A DNA stretch of 64,000 nucleotides from Agrobacterium tumefaciens (GCF_013337285.1 NZ_SUPW01000002.1:558001-622000); one strand, 5' to 3'; numbered from the stretch's first letter, positions 19,383 to 29,095 are shown. Numbers and translations are program-made. Notes: a model not told the origin generated them from the letters alone.

Positions 19383-19611
19383 GCGGTCCTGTCTTTCCCT
19401 TATTCGAACGTCTTTTAATGCGCTGCGCGCCTTGCGCGCCAAGGACGCTGTAACACTTTGAATCTTTGCGCAATCCTGAACCGGAGATCGAACTCGATCC
19501 AGACGGCTGCGCTTTGCCCAAGTATACGCAATGTCCTGAACGGCAGCAACGGAAAAGCCGATGCCGTTCGCAAGTCAGCTATCATATAACCAATTCAGGC
19601 AAAATGGAGAA

Positions 19612-19985
19612 GGTGGAGGTTTCTGTTGCCAGGTACCTCCGAACCCCGCCTTACGGGGCTAACCGTAAGGACTTAGAGCGGAATTCCCGCACCGCCATTA
19701 GGCAGCGAGAGCGTATTCCTTAGCGTTGTTGTCGTTTGCAACTACACTTGTGACCCGATAACGGCGGTATCATGCCGAGCAAAAGTTCGATCTTTACGCC
19801 CTTGTCGATCCTATTTCGCCCCCATCAAAAGCCGGCCTCGTTCTCACAAAGCCCGCCGGTTTTTGGTGGAGGCGCCGGGTACCGCCCCCGGGTCCAATAG
19901 GTTTATTACATCGTCCGTTTATCGCCATAGCCGGGTTGCCCCGGCAAAGCTCATATAGGCGTTTCGCCCGGCGGAGAAAAGGGGG
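19612..19985 (-). ncRNA. ssrA: Transfer-messenger RNA, two-piece (circularly permuted alpha type)
   Basis: Read on the minus strand, the order is acceptor piece, spacer, coding piece. The acceptor piece ends in encoded CCACCA (19869-19864). After a 40-nt spacer, the coding piece begins GGGGGCG (19823-19817), which pairs with CGCCUCC before ACCA to form the 7-bp acceptor stem with one G-U pair. The tag frame runs from GCA at 19739 to TAA at 19700-19698 and encodes ANDNNAKEYALAA. A pseudoknot (CTTAC/GTAAG interleaved with CCCCG/CGGGG, about 19643-19670) and a GGAGGT/ACCTCC hairpin (19615-19640) follow. tmRNA rescues stalled ribosomes. Outer ends are approximate. Confidence 0.95.
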
Positions 19986-20126
19986 GCTATGACAATTCGA
20001 TGAAAAGGTTTCGTGTTTGACCTTGGCTATTTAGACAATTCTTGACGACGAGAGATTGCTGACACATTCTCCATGCAACCGGTCACCAGAAGCAACGTGG
20101 CGCCGGGGACACACGAAGGAGTTGAT

Positions 20127-20435
20127 ATGACCGACTATCTCGCAGATGTGAAGAAATACGATGCGGCAGCCGATGAAGCCATCGTTGGCAAAATCGTCAA
20201 GCATCTCGGCATTGCGTTGCGCAACCGGGATTCATCGCTGGTGTCCGCTACCGATCCGGAAGAGCTCGCGCGCGTCAAGACAAGCTGGTGCGGCAAAAAG
20301 CTCGGCGTGACTGACGATAGCGCCGACAAGGCGATCGACGCCGTCTGCAAGACCATGGCCGCGGACCGCTCCAAGTCGCGCGTCACCTTTTATTATCTGG
20401 TGGCCAAGGAACTGGGCAAACTCCAGTCGCTTTGA
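20127..20435 (+). CDS. DUF2853 family protein
   Basis: A 102-aa soluble helical protein. It starts MTDYLADVKKYDAAAD and carries WCGKKLGV and a C-terminal FYYLVAKELGKL, matching DUF2853. Function is unknown. The ATG at 20127 has a strong GAAGGAG site; the frame open to 20073 is not needed. Monocistronic, between ssrA (divergent) and thyA. Confidence 0.83.
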   Translation: MTDYLADVKKYDAAADEAIVGKIVKHLGIALRNRDSSLVSATDPEELARVKTSWCGKKLGVTDDSADKAIDAVCKTMAADRSKSRVTFYYLVAKELGKLQSL

Positions 20436-20527
20436 TTTGAGCCGGGGATAAGCCCGCATTAGGTGATTGGTTCTGCCGCCCTGTGCTATTATATTCTCCT
20501 GACATCAGGGAATCGGCGGCAGAACGC

Positions 20528-21322
20528 ATGAAACAATATCTCGATCTTCTCCGGCATGTGATGGATACCGGCTCCGACCGCGGAGACCGCACCGGCACCG
20601 GCACGCGCTCGGTCTTCGGTTACCAGATGCGTTTCGATCTTTCGCAGGGCTTTCCGGTTCTCACCACCAAGAAGCTGCATCTGCGCTCCATCATCCATGA
20701 ATTGCTGTGGTTCCTGAAGGGCGACACCAATATCGCCTATCTCAAGGAAAACGGCGTTTCCATCTGGGATGAGTGGGCCGATGAGAATGGCGATCTCGGC
20801 CCGGTCTATGGCGCGCAATGGCGCTCGTGGTCGGCCCCGGATGGCCGGCATATCGACCAGATCGCGCTTCTGATCGAGGCGCTGAAAACCAATCCCAATT
20901 CCCGCCGCCACATCGTTTCGGCCTGGAACCCGGCGCTGGTGGACGAAATGGCGCTGCCGCCCTGCCACTGCCTGTTCCAGTTCTATGTTTCGGATGGCAA
21001 ATTGTCCTGCCAGCTTTACCAGCGCTCGGCCGATATTTTCCTCGGCGTGCCCTTCAACATTGCTTCCTATGCGCTGCTGACGCTGATGGTGGCGCAGGTG
21101 ACCGGTCTGAAACCGGGCGATTTTGTCCATACGCTCGGCGACGCGCATATCTACGCCAACCATTTCGAACAGGCGCGGCTGCAGATGACGCGGACCCCGA
21201 AGGCCCTGCCGACGATGCGCCTCAATCCTGACGTGAAAGACCTTTTCGGCTTTAAGTTCGAAGACTTTACGCTGGAAAACTACGAGGCCGATTCAAGCAT
21301 CAAGGCGCCGATCGCGGTATGA
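20528..21322 (+). CDS. thyA: Thymidylate synthase
   Basis: A 264-aa protein, exactly the length of the E. coli enzyme. It methylates dUMP to dTMP using methylene-tetrahydrofolate, leaving dihydrofolate. Visible motifs: [12 protein letters not shown] (phosphate/folate site), [12 protein letters not shown], catalytic Cys146 in [27 protein letters not shown] and the C-terminal IKAPIAV tail. The stop overlaps the folA start by four bases, coupling dTMP synthesis to recycling of its dihydrofolate product. ATG at 20528 fits the family start. Confidence 0.98.
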   Translation: MKQYLDLLRHVMDTGSDRGDRTGTGTRSVFGYQMRFDLSQGFPVLTTKKLHLRSIIHELLWFLKGDTNIAYLKENGVSIWDEWADENGDLGPVYGAQWRSWSAPDGRHIDQIALLIEALKTNPNSRRHIVSAWNPALVDEMALPPCHCLFQFYVSDGKLSCQLYQRSADIFLGVPFNIASYALLTLMVAQVTGLKPGDFVHTLGDAHIYANHFEQARLQMTRTPKALPTMRLNPDVKDLFGFKFEDFTLENYEADSSIKAPIAV

Positions 21323-21846
21323 GTGAGCCGCGCGTCACCATCATTGTCGCGGTGTCGGAGAACGGCGTTATCGGCCGTGACCTCGACATGCCGTGGAAAC
21401 TTTCCACTGACCTCAAGCGCTTCAAGGCGATGACGATGGGCAAGCCGCTCATCATGGGCCGCAAGACGTTTCTGTCGGTCGGCGAGCGTCCCCTGCCGGG
21501 CCGGCCGCATATCATCGTCAGCCGTAATGCCGATTACAGGCCGGAGGGCGTTGATGTCGTCTCGTCGCTGGAAGAGGCTTTGAAGCTCGCCAAAGACAAG
21601 GCTGCGGAACTTGATGTGGATGAGGTTTTTGTGGCTGGCGGCGGCGAGATTTATCGTCAGGCGATGCCGTTTGCCGATCAACTTTCCGTCACCCATGTGG
21701 CGGTAAAGCTCGATGGTGACACTTTTTTTCCGGATATCGATCCCGCCGTCTTTGAAAAAATCGACGAGAACGCCGTTCCCGCAGGGGAAAGGGACAATTA
21801 TCCGGTTCTGTTCACCACTTATTTGCGAAGAGCCGCGTCAAAGTGA
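21319..21846 (+). CDS. folA: Dihydrofolate reductase
   Basis: A 175-aa enzyme that reduces dihydrofolate to tetrahydrofolate with NADPH. The usual motifs are present: [17 protein letters not shown] (Met20 loop), [30 protein letters not shown] (NADPH-binding Gly-Gly) and FFPDID. It is translationally coupled to thyA through an ATGA overlap. Slightly longer than E. coli DHFR, as usual in Rhizobiales. Confidence 0.96.
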   Translation: MSEPRVTIIVAVSENGVIGRDLDMPWKLSTDLKRFKAMTMGKPLIMGRKTFLSVGERPLPGRPHIIVSRNADYRPEGVDVVSSLEEALKLAKDKAAELDVDEVFVAGGGEIYRQAMPFADQLSVTHVAVKLDGDTFFPDIDPAVFEKIDENAVPAGERDNYPVLFTTYLRRAASK

Positions 21847-21986
21847 ACTATTTACCGCGATTGGGTATTTAGTTACCACCTCTGCGTTGAAACGGACGCT
21901 TCTCCTTCTTATAACGGGTCGATATTCCCGCCGCACGCGAGCAATCGCTTTCGAACGGAACCGGGAGAGGCTTTTATAAAGAGGTA

Positions 21987-23111
21987 TTGATGCCCTGGAG
22001 CAATCAGAATGGCGGCGGCGGCCCTTGGGGCGGCGGCGGTGGAGGAAACAACCAGGGCGGCGGTGGCGGCCCATGGGGACAGGGGCCTAACCGGCCTCGC
22101 GGCGGTGGCGGCGGCAACAATGGCGGCCCGCCCGATCTGGAAGAGATCATCCGGCGCAGTCAGGACCGTTTCAGGAATGTCCTGCCGGGCGGCTTTAATG
22201 GCGGCGTGGTTGCGATCCTCGTTCTCGTCGTGCTCGTTTTCCTCGGCATTCAGTCCATCTATACCGTCCAGCCGGACGAGCGCGGCGTGGAGCTGCGTTT
22301 CGGACGTCCCAAGGACGAAATCTCGATGCCGGGTCTGCATTTCCATCTGTGGCCGATCGAGACGGTTGAAATCGTCAAGGTCACCGAACAGCAGCAGAAT
22401 ATCGGTTCGCGCGCCTCGTCTTCCTCATCGAGCGGCGTGATGCTGACCGGCGACCAGAACATCGTCAACGTGCAGTTCTCGGTGCTCTATACGGTTTCGG
22501 ATCCGAAATCCTATCTCTTCAACGTCGACAGCCCGGCGGAAACCCTGCAACAGGTTTCCGAAAGCGCGATGCGTGAAGTCGTCGGTCGTCGTCCGGCACA
22601 GGATATTTTCCGCGATAACCGTCAGGCGATTGCGGGCGATGTGCGCGCCATCATCCAGTCCACCATGGACGGTTACGGCGCCGGCATTTCCATCAATGCG
22701 GTCGCCATCGAAGATGCGGCACCGCCGCGCGAAGTGGCCGATGCCTTTGATGAAGTGCAGCGTGCGGAACAGGACGAAGATCGCTTCGTTCAGGAAGCCA
22801 ACCAGTATGCCAACCAGAAGCTGGGTGCGGCACGCGGTCAGGCAGCACAGATCGTCGAAGAGGCGAACGCCTACAAGTCGCGTGTTGTCAACGAGGCCGA
22901 GGGTGAGGCGCAGCGCTTCATCTCCATCTACGACCAGTATCGCACGGCACCTGATGTGACCCGTCAGCGCATGTTCCTTGAAACCATGGAACAGGTCCTG
23001 AAGGGCTCCAATAAGGTCATCATCGACGAAAAACAGGGCGTGGTGCCTTATCTGCCTCTGAACGAGATCATGCGCGGCAATACAGGCGCAGCACAGCAGG
23101 GAGGCAACTGA
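21987..23111 (+). CDS. hflK: HflK, SPFH-domain subunit of the FtsH-regulating HflKC complex
   Basis: A 374-aa inner-membrane protein. HflK and HflC form a cage around the FtsH protease and modulate its activity. The first about 50 residues are a Gly/Asn/Pro/Trp-rich low-complexity segment typical of HflK. A membrane helix (about 65-88) and the SPFH/band-7 domain (IYTVQPDERGVELRFGRP) follow, then a coiled coil (EANQYANQKLGAARGQAAQI) and the tail. hflC starts two bases after its stop. Confidence 0.95.
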   Translation: MMPWSNQNGGGGPWGGGGGGNNQGGGGGPWGQGPNRPRGGGGGNNGGPPDLEEIIRRSQDRFRNVLPGGFNGGVVAILVLVVLVFLGIQSIYTVQPDERGVELRFGRPKDEISMPGLHFHLWPIETVEIVKVTEQQQNIGSRASSSSSSGVMLTGDQNIVNVQFSVLYTVSDPKSYLFNVDSPAETLQQVSESAMREVVGRRPAQDIFRDNRQAIAGDVRAIIQSTMDGYGAGISINAVAIEDAAPPREVADAFDEVQRAEQDEDRFVQEANQYANQKLGAARGQAAQIVEEANAYKSRVVNEAEGEAQRFISIYDQYRTAPDVTRQRMFLETMEQVLKGSNKVIIDEKQGVVPYLPLNEIMRGNTGAAQQGGN

Positions 23112-23112
23112 T

Positions 23113-24039
23113 ATGAGCAACCGTCTTACGGCCGTTCTCGTCGGTCTCGCCGTCCTGCTTTTCCTCGGCTATTCGTCGATCTTCGTCGTCAACGAACGCC
23201 AGCAGGCAATCGTTGTCCGCTTCGGTCAGATTCAGGACGTGAAAACCGCGCCGGGCCTCTACTTCAAGATGCCCTTCGCCTTCATGGATGCCGACCGGGT
23301 GCAATATGTCGAGAATCGGGCCCTTCGCTTCGATCACGACAATATCCGCGTTCAGGTTTCCGGCGGCAAGTTCTATGAAGTAGATGCCTTCGTCGTCTAT
23401 CGCATCACGGACGCACGCCGGTTCCGCCAGACGGTCTCGGGTGACCAGATGTCGGCGGAATCGCGTCTTCGCACCCGTCTCGACGCATCGCTGCGCCGGG
23501 TCTACGGTCTTCGCGGCTTTGAATCGGCGCTTTCGGACGCACGTGCATCGATGATGCAGGAAGTGCGTGACGATCTGCGTCCCGACGCGGAATCGCTCGG
23601 TATCAGCATCGTGGATGTCCGCATCCGCCGTACTGACCTGACGCAGGAAGTGTCGCAGCAGACCTTCGAGCGCATGAAGTCGGAACGTCTGGCTGAAGCC
23701 GAACTGATCCGCGCCCGCGGTAATGAAGAAGCCCAGCGTCGCCGCGCTATCGCTGACCGTCAGGTTGTCGAATTCGAGTCCGATGCGCGCCGCCAGTCCG
23801 AAGTCCTTCGCGGTGAAGGCGATGCGAACCGGAACCGCATCTTCGGTGAAGCGTTCCAGCGCGACCCGAACTTCTTCGAGTTCTATCGCTCCATGGCGGC
23901 CTATGCCACGTCGCTGAACGGCACCGGCACGACGCTGGTCCTGTCCCCGGATTCGACCTTCTTCCGTTATTTCAACAATATCGACGGTGCTCCGTCTGCG
24001 GCTCCAACTGCCCCTGCAGCGCCCGCGCCGGCGAATTGA
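23113..24039 (+). CDS. hflC: HflC, SPFH-domain subunit of the HflKC complex
   Basis: A 308-aa partner of HflK with one N-terminal membrane helix (residues 6-24). The SPFH domain opens IFVVNERQQAIVVRFGQIQ. The helical region carries ERMKSERLAEAELIRARGNEE, and a Pro/Ala-rich C-terminus ends PAAPAPAN. It forms an operon with hflK (one-base gap). A strong intrinsic terminator follows at 24063-24092, so degP probably has its own promoter. Confidence 0.95.
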   Translation: MSNRLTAVLVGLAVLLFLGYSSIFVVNERQQAIVVRFGQIQDVKTAPGLYFKMPFAFMDADRVQYVENRALRFDHDNIRVQVSGGKFYEVDAFVVYRITDARRFRQTVSGDQMSAESRLRTRLDASLRRVYGLRGFESALSDARASMMQEVRDDLRPDAESLGISIVDVRIRRTDLTQEVSQQTFERMKSERLAEAELIRARGNEEAQRRRAIADRQVVEFESDARRQSEVLRGEGDANRNRIFGEAFQRDPNFFEFYRSMAAYATSLNGTGTTLVLSPDSTFFRYFNNIDGAPSAAPTAPAAPAPAN

Positions 24040-24062
24040 TAGCGGATAAAATGATATTGGAG

Positions 24063-24092
24063 GGGCCGGTTTTTACCGGCCCTTTCTTTTTT
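24063..24092 (+). terminator. Intrinsic terminator after hflC
   Basis: An 8-bp stem GGGCCGGT/ACCGGCCC (24063-24070 with 24075-24082) with a TTTT loop, followed by TTTCTTTTTT. It lies 24 bp past the hflC stop. Confidence 0.85.
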
Positions 24093-24323
24093 GGCAAAGC
24101 TATCCTCATGCTCGACGGAGCAGGGGCTCGACCACCAATGTTGGTAATTTGAGGACTGGTTTTGGCCGGCCCTTTCTTTTCACTCCGTTTTCGTGCCAAT
24201 GCTGTAAGCACCGGGCAAGGCGGCATCCGCCTGTTCACGAAAAGGTATTTTTACACTTCATCATTCCGCCTTATGCTTTGTCGATATATGCAAAGCGAGA
24301 CTATTTGAAACGCGAGGACGCTT

Positions 24324-25868
24324 ATGGCCGTGACCCTTCTTTCGCCTTTTCGCAGCAGCATTGCCGCAGTCGCGGGCATTGCGCTTGTGGCGGGTAGCCT
24401 TTCGGCACCGGTTGCGGCATGGGCGCAGAGCCATGGGCCGGAATCGGTGGCCGATCTTGCCGAGCCGCTTCTGGATGCGGTGGTGAATATTTCCACGTCC
24501 CAGAACGTCAAGACCGAGGGCAAGGGGCCTGTTCCGCCAAAGCTGCCGGAGGGGTCGCCCTTCCAGGAATTCTTCAAGGATTATTTCGACAGCCAGAAGC
24601 CGGAGGGTGGTGAAAAGGTCAACTCGCTGGGTTCCGGCTTTGTCATTGATCCCGCCGGTTATGTCGTCACCAATAATCACGTCATCGAGGGTGCTGATGC
24701 CATCGAGGTGATTTTCCCGAATGGCTCGAAGCTGAAGGCAACGCTTGTTGGCACCGATACCAAGACCGACCTTTCGGTTTTGAAGGTAGAGCCGAAAACG
24801 CCGCTGAAGGCCGTCAAGTTCGGCGATTCGCGCAGCATGCGCATCGGCGACTGGGTGATGGCGGTCGGCAATCCCTTCGGACTTGGCGGGTCGCTGACGG
24901 TCGGCGTCATTTCCGCGCGCGGCCGCAACATCAATGCCGGCCCCTACGACAATTTCATCCAGACCGATGCGGCGATCAACAAGGGCAATTCCGGTGGTCC
25001 GCTCTTCAACATGAAGGGCGAGGTGATCGGCATCAACACCGCGATCATTTCGCCGAGCGGCGGTTCGATCGGCATCGGTTTTGCCGTTCCGACGGAACTG
25101 GCGCAGAATATCGTGCAGCAGCTGATCGAATTCGGCGAAACCCGTCGCGGCTGGCTCGGCGTTCGCGTCCAGCCTGTTACCGACGATGTGGCCGCGAGCC
25201 TTGGTATGGACAGCGCCAAGGGTGCTCTGATCTCCGGCGTCGCCAAGGGCGGGCCGGTGGAGAACGGCCCAATCCAGGCTGGCGATGTCGTGCTGAAATT
25301 CGACGGCAAGGACATTCATGAAATGCGCGACCTTCTGCGGATCGTGGCGGAAAGCCCGGTTGGCAAGGAAGTTGATGTGGTGATCCTGCGCGACGGCAGG
25401 CAAGAGACCGTCAAGGTCAAGCTCGGGCAATTGCAGGATACGACCGACGAAAAGGCCGCGACCGAAGACCCGCAGGCCGAGGATGGCGATGGCGGCGTGG
25501 TTGCGCCTGAAGATGATGGCGGCACCGACGATCAGGCGCAGGACCAGACGCCGGAAGTGCGTGAAGCGCCGCAGAGCGTGCTTGGCATGAATCTGGTCGT
25601 CCTCAGCAATGAACTGCGCACGGAAAAGGGCATTGCCGAAAGCGTCGAAGGTGTGCTGGTTGCAAGCGTCGATCCGGGTTCGCCCGCCGAACAGAAGGGC
25701 ATGAAACCGGGCGATATCATCGTCGAAGTCGGCCAGGACTTCATGGAAGTTCCCGGTGACGTGCTGGTGCGGATCAACGGCCTGAAATCCGAAGGCCGCA
25801 AGAATGCGCATATGATGGTTGCCGATGCGCAGGGCAATCTGCGCGTGGTGGCGCTGGCGCTGGAATAG
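24324..25868 (+). CDS. degP: Periplasmic serine protease of the DegP/HtrA (Do) family
   Basis: A 514-aa trypsin-like protease/chaperone for misfolded envelope proteins. A signal peptide (about 1-35, ending in PVAAWAQS) precedes the protease domain with the triad His119 (NNHVIEG), Asp149 (TDLSVLKV) and Ser223 (NKGNSGGPL). Two PDZ domains follow (from about 285 and 405), separated by a strongly acidic linker (about 370-415: ATEDPQAEDGDGG...). The long acidic inter-PDZ linker distinguishes it from enteric DegP. It lies downstream of hflKC, a common arrangement in Alphaproteobacteria. Confidence 0.95.
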   Translation: MAVTLLSPFRSSIAAVAGIALVAGSLSAPVAAWAQSHGPESVADLAEPLLDAVVNISTSQNVKTEGKGPVPPKLPEGSPFQEFFKDYFDSQKPEGGEKVNSLGSGFVIDPAGYVVTNNHVIEGADAIEVIFPNGSKLKATLVGTDTKTDLSVLKVEPKTPLKAVKFGDSRSMRIGDWVMAVGNPFGLGGSLTVGVISARGRNINAGPYDNFIQTDAAINKGNSGGPLFNMKGEVIGINTAIISPSGGSIGIGFAVPTELAQNIVQQLIEFGETRRGWLGVRVQPVTDDVAASLGMDSAKGALISGVAKGGPVENGPIQAGDVVLKFDGKDIHEMRDLLRIVAESPVGKEVDVVILRDGRQETVKVKLGQLQDTTDEKAATEDPQAEDGDGGVVAPEDDGGTDDQAQDQTPEVREAPQSVLGMNLVVLSNELRTEKGIAESVEGVLVASVDPGSPAEQKGMKPGDIIVEVGQDFMEVPGDVLVRINGLKSEGRKNAHMMVADAQGNLRVVALALE

Positions 25869-25957
25869 AGCGCTTTCCACCCGGTTCGGCAGGAATCGGG
25901 TGGTTGTGATCCCGGCCTCTCTCTAATCCTTGGTCTCCATCAACGGAGGCCAAGGAT

Positions 25958-26707
25958 ATGAAATTACTCGAAAACAAGGTTGCCATCATCACCGGCGCGT
26001 CATCCGGCATCGGCCGGGCGACGGCGAGGCTGTTTGCCGCTGAAGGGGCAGCCGTCGTCATCAATGCGCGGGGTTCGGCGGCGCTGGAAGAGGTTGCCGC
26101 TGAGATTCGCGAGATCGGCGGCCGGGTCCATGCCGTTGTCGGCGACGCCAATCTTGAGGAAACTCATACCCGACTGGCGAATGCGGCCGTGAGCGTTTTC
26201 GGCGGTCTCGATATCGCCGTCAATAATGCGGGCGCGGTTGGAGCCATGAAGCCGATGGCGGAGATTTCCGCCGAGGAATGGGATCATGTCCTCACAGCCA
26301 ATCTCACTTCCGCATATCTCGGTGCGCGTCACCAGATTCCGTTGATGCTTAAGCGGGGCGGTGGCTCGATCATCTTTATCTCCAGCTTCGTCGGCACCAG
26401 TGTCGGCATCCCGGGCATGGCGGCCTATGGCACGTCGAAGGCGGCGCTGATGGGGCTGGTGAAAGGCATTACCGCCGATTATGCCGTGCAGGGCATTCGC
26501 GCCAATGGGCTGCTTCCCGGCGGGGTAGACACGCCCATGGCCGGAGATGCGGCCCAGAAGGAATGGGCTGCGGGCCTGCATGCGATGAAACGCATCGCGG
26601 AGCCGGAAGAACTGGCGCAGGCAGCACTTTTCCTCGCCAGCCCGATGTCGAGTTTCGTCGCCGGATCGGCCCTGTTTGCGGATGGCGGCAATGCGGCGGT
26701 GAAGTAA
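25958..26707 (+). CDS. SDR family NAD(P)-dependent oxidoreductase
   Basis: A 249-aa classical short-chain dehydrogenase. Cofactor motif TGASSGIGRAT (about 12-22), NNAGAVG, catalytic Ser region ISSFVG, and YGTSK (Tyr-x3-Lys). The C-terminal LPGGVDTPM and FVAGSALFADGG are typical of the glucose-dehydrogenase-like subgroup. Substrate is unknown. A GGAGG-type site precedes ATG 25958. Monocistronic. Confidence 0.92.
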   Translation: MKLLENKVAIITGASSGIGRATARLFAAEGAAVVINARGSAALEEVAAEIREIGGRVHAVVGDANLEETHTRLANAAVSVFGGLDIAVNNAGAVGAMKPMAEISAEEWDHVLTANLTSAYLGARHQIPLMLKRGGGSIIFISSFVGTSVGIPGMAAYGTSKAALMGLVKGITADYAVQGIRANGLLPGGVDTPMAGDAAQKEWAAGLHAMKRIAEPEELAQAALFLASPMSSFVAGSALFADGGNAAVK

Positions 26708-26731
26708 GGTTCGAGACCGGCGGGGAGGGCG

Positions 26732-27304
26732 TTATTGCGCTTGCCGTTCCCGCCATTCCGTCAGCGTCAGCGCATAGGTCACATGCGGACGCAGATGCGG
26801 ATGGGTGTCATCAGGCACGCGCGGATGGTCGAAATCGCGTGACGGGTCACGTTTCAGGCCGATGCGCTCCATCACACGCGTCGAACGCTCATTGTTATGG
26901 ACAGCGAAGGAGACGATCTCAGGCGTTTCCTTTTCATCGAAGGCCATGACGAGCAGCGATTGTGCGGCTTCGGTGACATAACCATGGCCCCAATAACGGG
27001 TAGCCAGCCGCCAGCCGATCTCCATGGTGCCGAGCGGGAAAGGGGGATCGAGGTTCATGACGGGCGATATGCCGCAGAAACCCATGACTTCGCCGCTTTC
27101 GCGCAGTTCCATGGCGTAAAAGCCGTAACCGCTGCCGCGGATCATACCGTTGATGGTTTCCAGAACCGCATCCGCTTCCGCATGACTGCGGCGGAAGGGG
27201 AAAAATTCCATGACCTTTTCGTCGGCGTTGATTTCGCGGAACAGGTCGCGGTCGCTCTCCTTCCACTCGCGCAGAATGAGCCTTGGTGTTTCGCGGATGA
27301 TCAT
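26732..27304 (-). CDS. GNAT family N-acetyltransferase (RimJ/RimL-like)
   Basis: A 190-aa acetyltransferase starting ETPRLILREWKESD, the RimJ/RimL-type opening. GFCGISPVM, EIGWRLATRYWGHGYVTEA (acetyl-CoA binding) and NNERSTRVMERIGLK (C-terminal signature) are all present. It probably acetylates a protein N-terminus or small amine; the acceptor is unknown. Its ATG overlaps the serB stop by four bases (ATGA), so the two are co-translated. Confidence 0.9.
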   Translation of the reverse strand: MIIRETPRLILREWKESDRDLFREINADEKVMEFFPFRRSHAEADAVLETINGMIRGSGYGFYAMELRESGEVMGFCGISPVMNLDPPFPLGTMEIGWRLATRYWGHGYVTEAAQSLLVMAFDEKETPEIVSFAVHNNERSTRVMERIGLKRDPSRDFDHPRVPDDTHPHLRPHVTYALTLTEWRERQAQ

Positions 27305-28191
27305 GGAGTGACAAAATCCGTCTTGCGGTAGCCCTGAATGTAAAGAAGTGCGGTCAGGTCGCCATGGTCGATGCGCATTTGCGCCTCAGCCGCAACGGCA
27401 GGCTTGGCGTGCAGGGCAACACCCGCGCCAGCCAGATGCAGCATGCCGAGATCGTTGGCGCCGTCACCAACCGCCATCGCCTCTTCCGGCGAGATGCCAA
27501 GCTTTGTGGCAATGTCGTTCAGCGCGTCCACCTTGGCCTGTTTGCCGAGGATCGGTTCGGCAACGGTGCCGTCAAGCTGTCCATTGGCTTCTCCGAGCAA
27601 ATTGGCGCGGTTCTCATCGAAACCGAGCATGGCCGCGACGGGGCCGGTGAAGACCGTGAAGCCGCCGGAAACGAGGGCGGTGTAATAGCCCTTGGCCTTC
27701 ATGGTGGCGATCAGTTCCTTGCCGCCTGATGTAAGCGTGATGCGCTTTTCGATGACGTCGTCGATCACCGAGACCGGCAGGCCCTTCAGCAGCGCCACGC
27801 GCTCCCTGAGTGCCGGCTCAAAAGCGATCTCGCCATTCATGGCGCGGGCGGTGATGGTGGAGACCTTGTCTTTGAGGCCGACTTCGGCGGCCAGCTCATC
27901 GATGCATTCCTGGCCGATCATGGTCGAATCCATATCGGCGATCAGAAGTTTCTTGCGGCGGTTATCTTGTTCCTGAATGACGATATCGATTGGCTGGCCA
28001 GTGAGAGCGCCGACAATCACGTTGCGCGCCTCTTTAGCATTGGTGCCGGAAGGCAAAGCAATATCGCAGGCGATACCATCCGCCAGCCAATAAAGACCCG
28101 ATGCGTTGACGGCCTTCGCGGCCGCTTCGCCGAGGGCCGGCGTCAGAACAGGATTTGACGGATTGGCGATAAGCGTGGCAACGAAAGCCAT
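27301..28191 (-). CDS. serB: Phosphoserine phosphatase
   Basis: A 296-aa HAD-family enzyme making L-serine from phosphoserine. The N-terminal third is a regulatory (ACT-like) domain. The catalytic domain has the nucleophile motif IADMDSTMIGQECIDE (DxDxT), VSGGFTVF (motif II Ser), and AVGDGANDLGML (motif IV). The start ATG at 28191-28189 shares two bases with the divergent miaA ATG (28190-28192) in a CATG palindrome. The frame open to 28317 is inside miaA. Confidence 0.95.
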   Translation of the reverse strand: MAFVATLIANPSNPVLTPALGEAAAKAVNASGLYWLADGIACDIALPSGTNAKEARNVIVGALTGQPIDIVIQEQDNRRKKLLIADMDSTMIGQECIDELAAEVGLKDKVSTITARAMNGEIAFEPALRERVALLKGLPVSVIDDVIEKRITLTSGGKELIATMKAKGYYTALVSGGFTVFTGPVAAMLGFDENRANLLGEANGQLDGTVAEPILGKQAKVDALNDIATKLGISPEEAMAVGDGANDLGMLHLAGAGVALHAKPAVAAEAQMRIDHGDLTALLYIQGYRKTDFVTP

Positions 28192-29086
28192 GATGAAAAA
28201 CCTTGATGAGAATTTTGATGCGATCCTGATAACCGGCCCGACGGCAAGCGGCAAGTCCGCGCTTGCGCTTCGTCTGGCGCGAGAGCGGAATGGCGTCGTC
28301 ATCAATGCCGACAGCATGCAGGTTTACGACACGCTACGGGTGCTGACTGCCCGGCCACCGCAAGAAGAAATGCAGGGCGTGCCGCATCTGCTTTACGGCC
28401 ATGTGCCGGCGAGCAGCCTTTATTCCACGGGGGAATGGCTGCGGGATATTTCCGTTCTGCTTTCGGATCTGCGCAAGCAGGGGCGGTTTCCCGTCATCGT
28501 TGGCGGCACGGGGCTTTATTTCAAGGCGCTGACCGGGGGATTGTCGGACATGCCTGCCATCCCCGACGAAATCCGCGACAGGCTGCGCGGCCGGCTGATT
28601 GAAGAGGGGGCAGCGATTCTCCACACGGAATTGTCGCGACGCGATCCTGCGATGGCGGAGGGTCTGCAGCCGGGAGACGGCCAGCGTATTGTTCGAGCGC
28701 TGGAGGTAATGGAGGCGACCGGAAAATCGATCCGGGATTACCAGAAGGCCAGCGGCCCGGTGATCGTTAATCCCGACCGGGCGCAGAAATTCGTCGTTTT
28801 GCCTGAGAGGCCGGTGCTGCATGACCGCATCAACCGGCGGTTCGAGGCCATGATGGAAAGTAGTGCGGTGGAGGAGGTCGAGGCGCTTCTGGCTCTCAAG
28901 CTCGCGCCCGATGCGACGGTGATGAAGGCGATCGGCGTTTCTCAGATCGCTGATATGCTGGCCGGACGCATCAGCGAGGCGGAGGTGATCGAAAAATCGG
29001 CTGCTGCGACCCGCCAATATGCCAAACGGCAGATGACCTGGTTCCGCAACCAGATGGCGGAGGACTGGACGCGCATCCAGCCCTGA
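28190..29086 (+). CDS. miaA: tRNA dimethylallyltransferase
   Basis: A 298-aa enzyme that isopentenylates A37 of tRNAs reading UNN codons. It carries the P-loop ITGPTASGKSALALRLA, INADSMQVYDTL (catalytic Asp), GGTGLYFKALTGGL and DGQRIVRALEV. The two candidate starts are ATG 28190 and ATG 28193, both within or touching the serB start codon on the other strand. Neither has a strong ribosome-binding site, so translation may be weak or leaderless. Confidence 0.94.
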   Translation: MMKNLDENFDAILITGPTASGKSALALRLARERNGVVINADSMQVYDTLRVLTARPPQEEMQGVPHLLYGHVPASSLYSTGEWLRDISVLLSDLRKQGRFPVIVGGTGLYFKALTGGLSDMPAIPDEIRDRLRGRLIEEGAAILHTELSRRDPAMAEGLQPGDGQRIVRALEVMEATGKSIRDYQKASGPVIVNPDRAQKFVVLPERPVLHDRINRRFEAMMESSAVEEVEALLALKLAPDATVMKAIGVSQIADMLAGRISEAEVIEKSAAATRQYAKRQMTWFRNQMAEDWTRIQP

Positions 29087-29095
29087 AGGCTGGCG

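Noticed and set aside
24261-25880. 539-aa frame antisense to degP
   Set aside because: Same cause: antisense of a GC-rich gene. The residues are His/Arg-rich and have no domain.
25877-25903. Hairpin CCACCCG...CGGGTGG after degP
   Set aside because: It has no T run, so I would not call it a terminator.
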